Assembly (NCBI RefSeq): GCF_025997855.1
Contig: NZ_AP026560.1
Location: 2,072,001-2,136,000, forward strand
Direction of reading: 5' to 3'
Source: Deinococcus aetherius
Lineage (GTDB): Bacteria; Deinococcota; Deinococci; Deinococcales; Deinococcaceae
Length of the DNA stretch: 64,000 bases
Both the position numbers and the translations under genes were made by a program. Within the stretch, counting starts at the first letter, position 1, and each line of letters starts with the position of its first letter. The notes beneath the pieces were generated by a model. That model was not told the origin of the DNA and searched no databases. It saw only the letters and a program-made list of their open reading frames with translations. Shown here one piece after another: positions 60,643-64,000 of the stretch.

Positions 60643-61125
60643 ATGCGTGTCACGATTTCCCCGGTCGCCCGCCACGTCTTCCTCCGCCTCGGCCTGCTGG
60701 GGGCGCTGCTCGCCTTTCCCGCGCGGGCCCTGATCGTGCCCTTCACCGGCTGGACGCCCGTGGACGGGAACGCGAACGTCTGGACGGACTCGGCGGGCGC
60801 CTGCCTCCTGCGCGAGGAACGGCACGGGCAGGCCTTTCCCACCTTCGACACCCAGGACAAGGCCCTCGCCTTCGCCAAACGCCTTCAGGCCTCGCTGGGC
60901 AAGAGCGCGGTGCGCGAGGTGGTGACGCAGCCCGTGGGTCGGGCGGGGGGCTGGGCCGTCCTCGCCGCCTACACCTACGAGGACGGCGGGGTGGCCTACC
61001 GCATCAGCCAGCTCTACCTCAGCGATTCGGGCATCCTGCGCACGGTGACGGGCAGCAGCGCCCAGCACGAGGCGAGCGAGTGCGTGAACGCGATGCGGGA
61101 ATTCCTGCGTTACCTGGCGAACTAG
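60643..61125 (+). CDS. Secreted hypothetical protein
   Basis: 160 residues with a signal peptide (LRLGLLGALLAFPARA). The mature domain has two Cys (GACLLREE, ASECVNAM) and mixed alpha/beta sequence. No family recognised. TACAGT (60630-60635) with TGA just upstream (extended -10) lies 7 nt before the ATG. Confidence 0.7.
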   Translation: MRVTISPVARHVFLRLGLLGALLAFPARALIVPFTGWTPVDGNANVWTDSAGACLLREERHGQAFPTFDTQDKALAFAKRLQASLGKSAVREVVTQPVGRAGGWAVLAAYTYEDGGVAYRISQLYLSDSGILRTVTGSSAQHEASECVNAMREFLRYLAN

Positions 61126-61498
61126 ACCTCCCACGAAAGGAAGCACCCAGGAGGGCAGAAAGCAGGCTTTTCTCTCGACCGGGTTCAGGATGTCTGTGAC
61201 AGAAGTGCGCAGATCGGGTTTGCTGGTGGCCTGACGTTTTCGCGCTGTTGACCCTCTCCCCCGGTGGGACTTGTAAAGCTGCGAAGCGGAAAGGGTGTTG
61301 CGAAGCAACGGGTGAGGGAGCGTGTGACCAGCCCGCCCGCTCCCCCAGGGCCAAGGAACGCCTGGCCCCCCGGAGACAGAAAAGCCTGGGCACCTGCCCC
61401 TGGCCTGCTGCTCTCTGCCTTCTGCGCCTGTAGCGGGAAGTCCACCGACTGCGCTCCCTGGCGGAGCGGGCGGGCGGGGACTTGCTACCCTCTCCCCT
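61126..61498. other. Repeat-rich gap without a supported gene
   Basis: Holds a long hairpin-repeat copy (61252-61320) and, near 61351-61372, GGGCCAAGG/CCTGGCCCC dyad sequence. An open minus-strand frame here only translates the repeats. The last 13 bases contain TACCCT (61486-61491), the -10 of the TetR gene. Confidence 0.5.
61252..61320. repeat. CCCTCTCCCCC...GGGTGAGGGAG repeat, extended copy
   Basis: Begins CCCTCTCCCCCGGTGGGAC and ends AACGGGTGAGGGAG, as the element at 40923, but with an insert of about 35 nt containing GCTGCGAAGCGG and GTTGCGAAGCAAC (the latter a perfect GTTGC/GCAAC hairpin). Confidence 0.55.
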
Positions 61499-62088
<590 letters not shown>

Positions 62089-62092
<4 letters not shown>

Positions 62093-62826
62093 CTCAGGCG
62101 AAGGCCCGCCAGCGCCGCCGCAACCAAACCCGCCCCCTCGATCAAACGGGGACCCGGGCGGCCCAGGCCGCTCTCGGGCACGCAGACGACGGGCACGCCC
62201 AGGCCGCGCGCCTCGATCACCTCGGGCCGCAGCCTTCTGGCCCCGCACCACGAGCACACGATCAGGTCGGGGCGGGCGGCCCGGACCTCCTCCAGGGTGA
62301 GGGGGGAACTGCGGCCCGGACGGTCGGCGAGGGCGTTCGCGGCCCCCAGCGTCCCCAGCAGGTCGGTGACCCACGAGTCGCGCGTCGCCGCGATGATGGG
62401 CCGGGGCCACCACTCGACGAGCACGCGCGGCGGGCGCAGGAAGGGACGGGCGAGGGCACGCAACTCGGTCTCCAGCCGGGCCGCGAGCGCCTCTCCCCTC
62501 TCCGGGAGGCCGACCGCCACGCCGATCTCGCGGATGTCGTGCAGGGTGTCGGGGACGCTCACCGGGTCGAGGACCAGGGTGGGCAGGCCCGCCGCGCGCA
62601 CCCCGACCACCACCCGCTCCATGCCCGGCACGCTCAGGCTCGCCAGCACGAGGTCGGGTCGCGCCGCCCGCACCGCCTCCACGTCGATATTCAGGTCGGG
62701 GCCCACGCGCGCGGCACCATCCAGCCCGGGAGCGTCGCTGTGGTGATCCACCGCCACCACCCGGCCCGCCACCCCCAGCGCGGCGAGGATGTCCGAGTTG
62801 CTGGCGGTCAGGGAGGCGAGGCGCAT
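62089..62826 (-). CDS. BtuF-like periplasmic-binding-fold protein without signal peptide
   Basis: 245 residues of the class III substrate-binding (BtuF/FecB) fold: RLASLTASNSDILAALG at the start, ARPDLVLASLSVPGMERV, and LTLEEVRAARPDLIVCSWCG. Such proteins deliver cobalamin or ferric siderophores to ABC importers. Here the protein starts directly with the first strand, and no signal peptide is encoded. TACCCT is 6 nt before ATG 62826, so the start is firm. No permease is adjacent; a cytosolic cobalamin-binding role is possible. Confidence 0.85.
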
Positions 62827-62977
62827 GGGGGCAGGGTACCCGTCCCGGCGGATGGTGAACAGGTGACGAGCCGCGCCAGCTTTGCCGTCCGAGACACGTT
62901 TTCAGGGGTGCAAAGTCGTATCCGAACTGTACCAGCGCGGCTGGGCGCCCCCTGACCGTGTGGTAGGGTGAGGCGCT

Positions 62978-63883
62978 ATGAAGAACACCTTCGCCGTCAC
63001 CATGACGCTGCTGCTGGCGCTCACGCTGGGCGGCTCGATTGCCGGGTACCGCATCGCCACGACGCCCCACCACGAGGAGGGGGTCGGGGCCGCCGGGAAG
63101 CCCACCGAGGGCGGGGACCCCACCACCGGGAAGGTCGTGAGCGAGGAGGCGCCGTCGCCGCGCGAGGCCGCCACGGGGGCGGCGGGCCCGGCGGGCGCGC
63201 AGGGCGACGTGATGCAGGACCAGGCGGGGGGCACCCTGTCGGGCGAGAACGGGGCGGTCGCCGCCGAGGGCAGCGAGTCGAACACCGGCACCCAGACGGG
63301 CGAGGCCCAGGAGGGCGACGCGCGGGACGGCGGCGCCGGGGAGGCGCAGGAGGCGAGCCCCGGAGAGGGCGGCGCCGTGTCCCCGGGCGGCAACGCCGAG
63401 AGCGGCTCGAGCCCGGGCGTCTCCGAGGATCAGGCCCCGGCCGCCGGAATCAGCCCGGAGGACGGTCAGGGGACGGGTGCCGACGCGCCCTCGCCGACAG
63501 CCAACCGGAGCGACGAGACCACCCAGCTCGGACAGACGGGGGCCTCCAACGTCGAGCGCGGCATGGCCGCCGACCCCGCCACGGGCAACGCCAAGGCCGC
63601 CGAGGTCGCCAACGCGATCACGGGCAACACCGCCGACGGTCAGGCGAAGTTCGTCTCCACCTGCGGAGGCTGCCACGGCCAGAACGGTCAGGGCGGCATC
63701 GGCCCCAGCCTGATCGCGGGGGAAGGCCCCAAGAGCTGGAAGCTGGAGCAGTTCGAGGCCGCCGTGCGCCAGGGCCACGCCCCCGACCGCGACCTCGGCG
63801 CCGTCATGCCCCGCTTCACCGAGGAGCAGCTCAGCGACGAGGACGTGCTCAACATCTACACCTACCTCCGTTCGGTGAACTGA
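62978..63883 (+). CDS. Membrane-anchored c-type cytochrome with long disordered linker
   Basis: 301 residues. The N-terminal anchor (TMTLLLALTLGGSIAGY) is followed by about 170 residues of Gly/Glu/Ala/Ser/Pro-rich low-complexity linker, then a class I cytochrome c domain: CGGCHGQNG (heme attachment, residues 229-233), axial Met in GAVMPRFTEEQLSDED (about 277), ending VLNIYTYLRSVN. It carries electrons outside the membrane. TAGGGT (62964-62969) is 8 nt before the ATG. Confidence 0.92.
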   Translation: MKNTFAVTMTLLLALTLGGSIAGYRIATTPHHEEGVGAAGKPTEGGDPTTGKVVSEEAPSPREAATGAAGPAGAQGDVMQDQAGGTLSGENGAVAAEGSESNTGTQTGEAQEGDARDGGAGEAQEASPGEGGAVSPGGNAESGSSPGVSEDQAPAAGISPEDGQGTGADAPSPTANRSDETTQLGQTGASNVERGMAADPATGNAKAAEVANAITGNTADGQAKFVSTCGGCHGQNGQGGIGPSLIAGEGPKSWKLEQFEAAVRQGHAPDRDLGAVMPRFTEEQLSDEDVLNIYTYLRSVN

Positions 63884-63900
63884 GCCCCTTCCCCTCCCCA

Positions 63901-63925
63901 GGCCCGCCCCCGCAGGCGGGCCTTA
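63901..63925 (+). terminator. Cytochrome c gene terminator
   Basis: GGCCCGCC (63901-63908) pairs with GGCGGGCC (63915-63922), followed by TTA; 17 nt after the stop. The -10 of the next gene begins within its tail. Confidence 0.7.
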
Positions 63926-63935
63926 TCCTTGACGG

Positions 63936-64000
63936 GTGACACGCGGCCCGCTGCTCACCACCGCTCCCCTGCCCGGGTGGCAGGACGTGGGGGCGGCCAC
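63936..64000 (+). CDS. Start of an unidentified protein (3' partial)
   Basis: GTG 63936 lies 6 nt after TATCCT (63924-63929), a typical leaderless start. The first 21 residues read VTRGPLLTTAPLPGWQDVGAA before the window ends. Too short to assign a family. Confidence 0.55.
   Translation, partial: MTRGPLLTTAPLPGWQDVGAA

Noticed and set aside
61185..61445. Minus-strand 86-codon frame
   Set aside because: It only translates the hairpin repeats (PTGGEG-type peptide) and has no start signals.
62880..62915. CTTTGC/GCAAAG dyad upstream of the cytochrome gene
   Set aside because: Arms are only 6 bp and 24 nt apart, with no link to promoter elements; likely chance.
62827..62977. Cobalamin riboswitch near the BtuF-like gene
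   Set aside because: No B12-box-like conserved core is seen, and the gene appears leaderless.

Overview
The window is chromosomal DNA of a Deinococcus species. Base composition is roughly 70% GC. The gene set fits the genus: a DR1172-type LEA-like desiccation protein, ClpS/ClpA, an RNA-binding KH protein in the rpsP-rimM-trmD cluster, a DUF1517 protein, LtrA and many GNAT acetyltransferases. A very large share of start codons lie only 5-9 nt downstream of a TAnnnT hexamer. That is the leaderless-mRNA arrangement reported as common in Deinococcus, and I used it to choose many starts. I see no insertion sequence, prophage, CRISPR array or rRNA.

Layout. 1-6806: end of a membrane protein, a metallo-hydrolase divergent from a TetR regulator, murD-ftsW, an aminoglycoside-type nucleotidyltransferase, an HNH endonuclease and a Gly-rich DUF1517 protein. 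6864-10571: LEA-like protein, then clpS-clpA. 10660-12338: ArsR-SRPBCC-AhpD-like-small protein cluster. 12383-17991: FAD monooxygenase, glycolipid-binding and Gfo/Idh proteins, acetyltransferases, yidD and a decayed secreted-protein gene. 18140-24005: exporter, S41 protease, then ftsE-ftsX-envC-like (cell-wall hydrolase control at division). 24042-27974: an orphan immunity-like gene in a lower-GC patch, then rpsP-khpA-rimM-trmD (ribosome and tRNA maturation). 28088-39310: purU, M29 peptidase operon, C39 protease, prfC with an SWI2/SNF2 helicase, deacetylase, nitronate monooxygenase. 39345-45041: trypsin-like PDZ protease, LuxR regulator, truncated VOC gene, deoD, phosphoesterase, ltrA, aldo/keto reductase. 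45210-51914: rsmB, exporter with TetR, lincosamide-type nucleotidyltransferase, phage-like small protein, histidine-kinase-like protein without the phosphoacceptor His. 52295-55784: two tRNA genes, glycerophosphodiesterase, thrS behind a probable leader-peptide attenuator. 55798-64000: DUF805 remnant, thioredoxin-fold protein, infC with a non-canonical start, NrtR-like regulator, ybaB-recR, TetR, B12-type binding protein, cytochrome c.

The most interesting points are regulatory. thrS has a 33-codon leaderless upstream ORF ending inside a terminator stem. infC probably starts at AUA. prfC is preceded by a tiny ORF ending Pro-Pro-Pro-stop. The ArsR gene has a 34-bp dyad covering its -10 and start codon. 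Two families of intergenic hairpin repeats recur, and one of them sits where two genes have lost their 5' ends. No computation or database search was run; family assignments rest on motifs read by eye.
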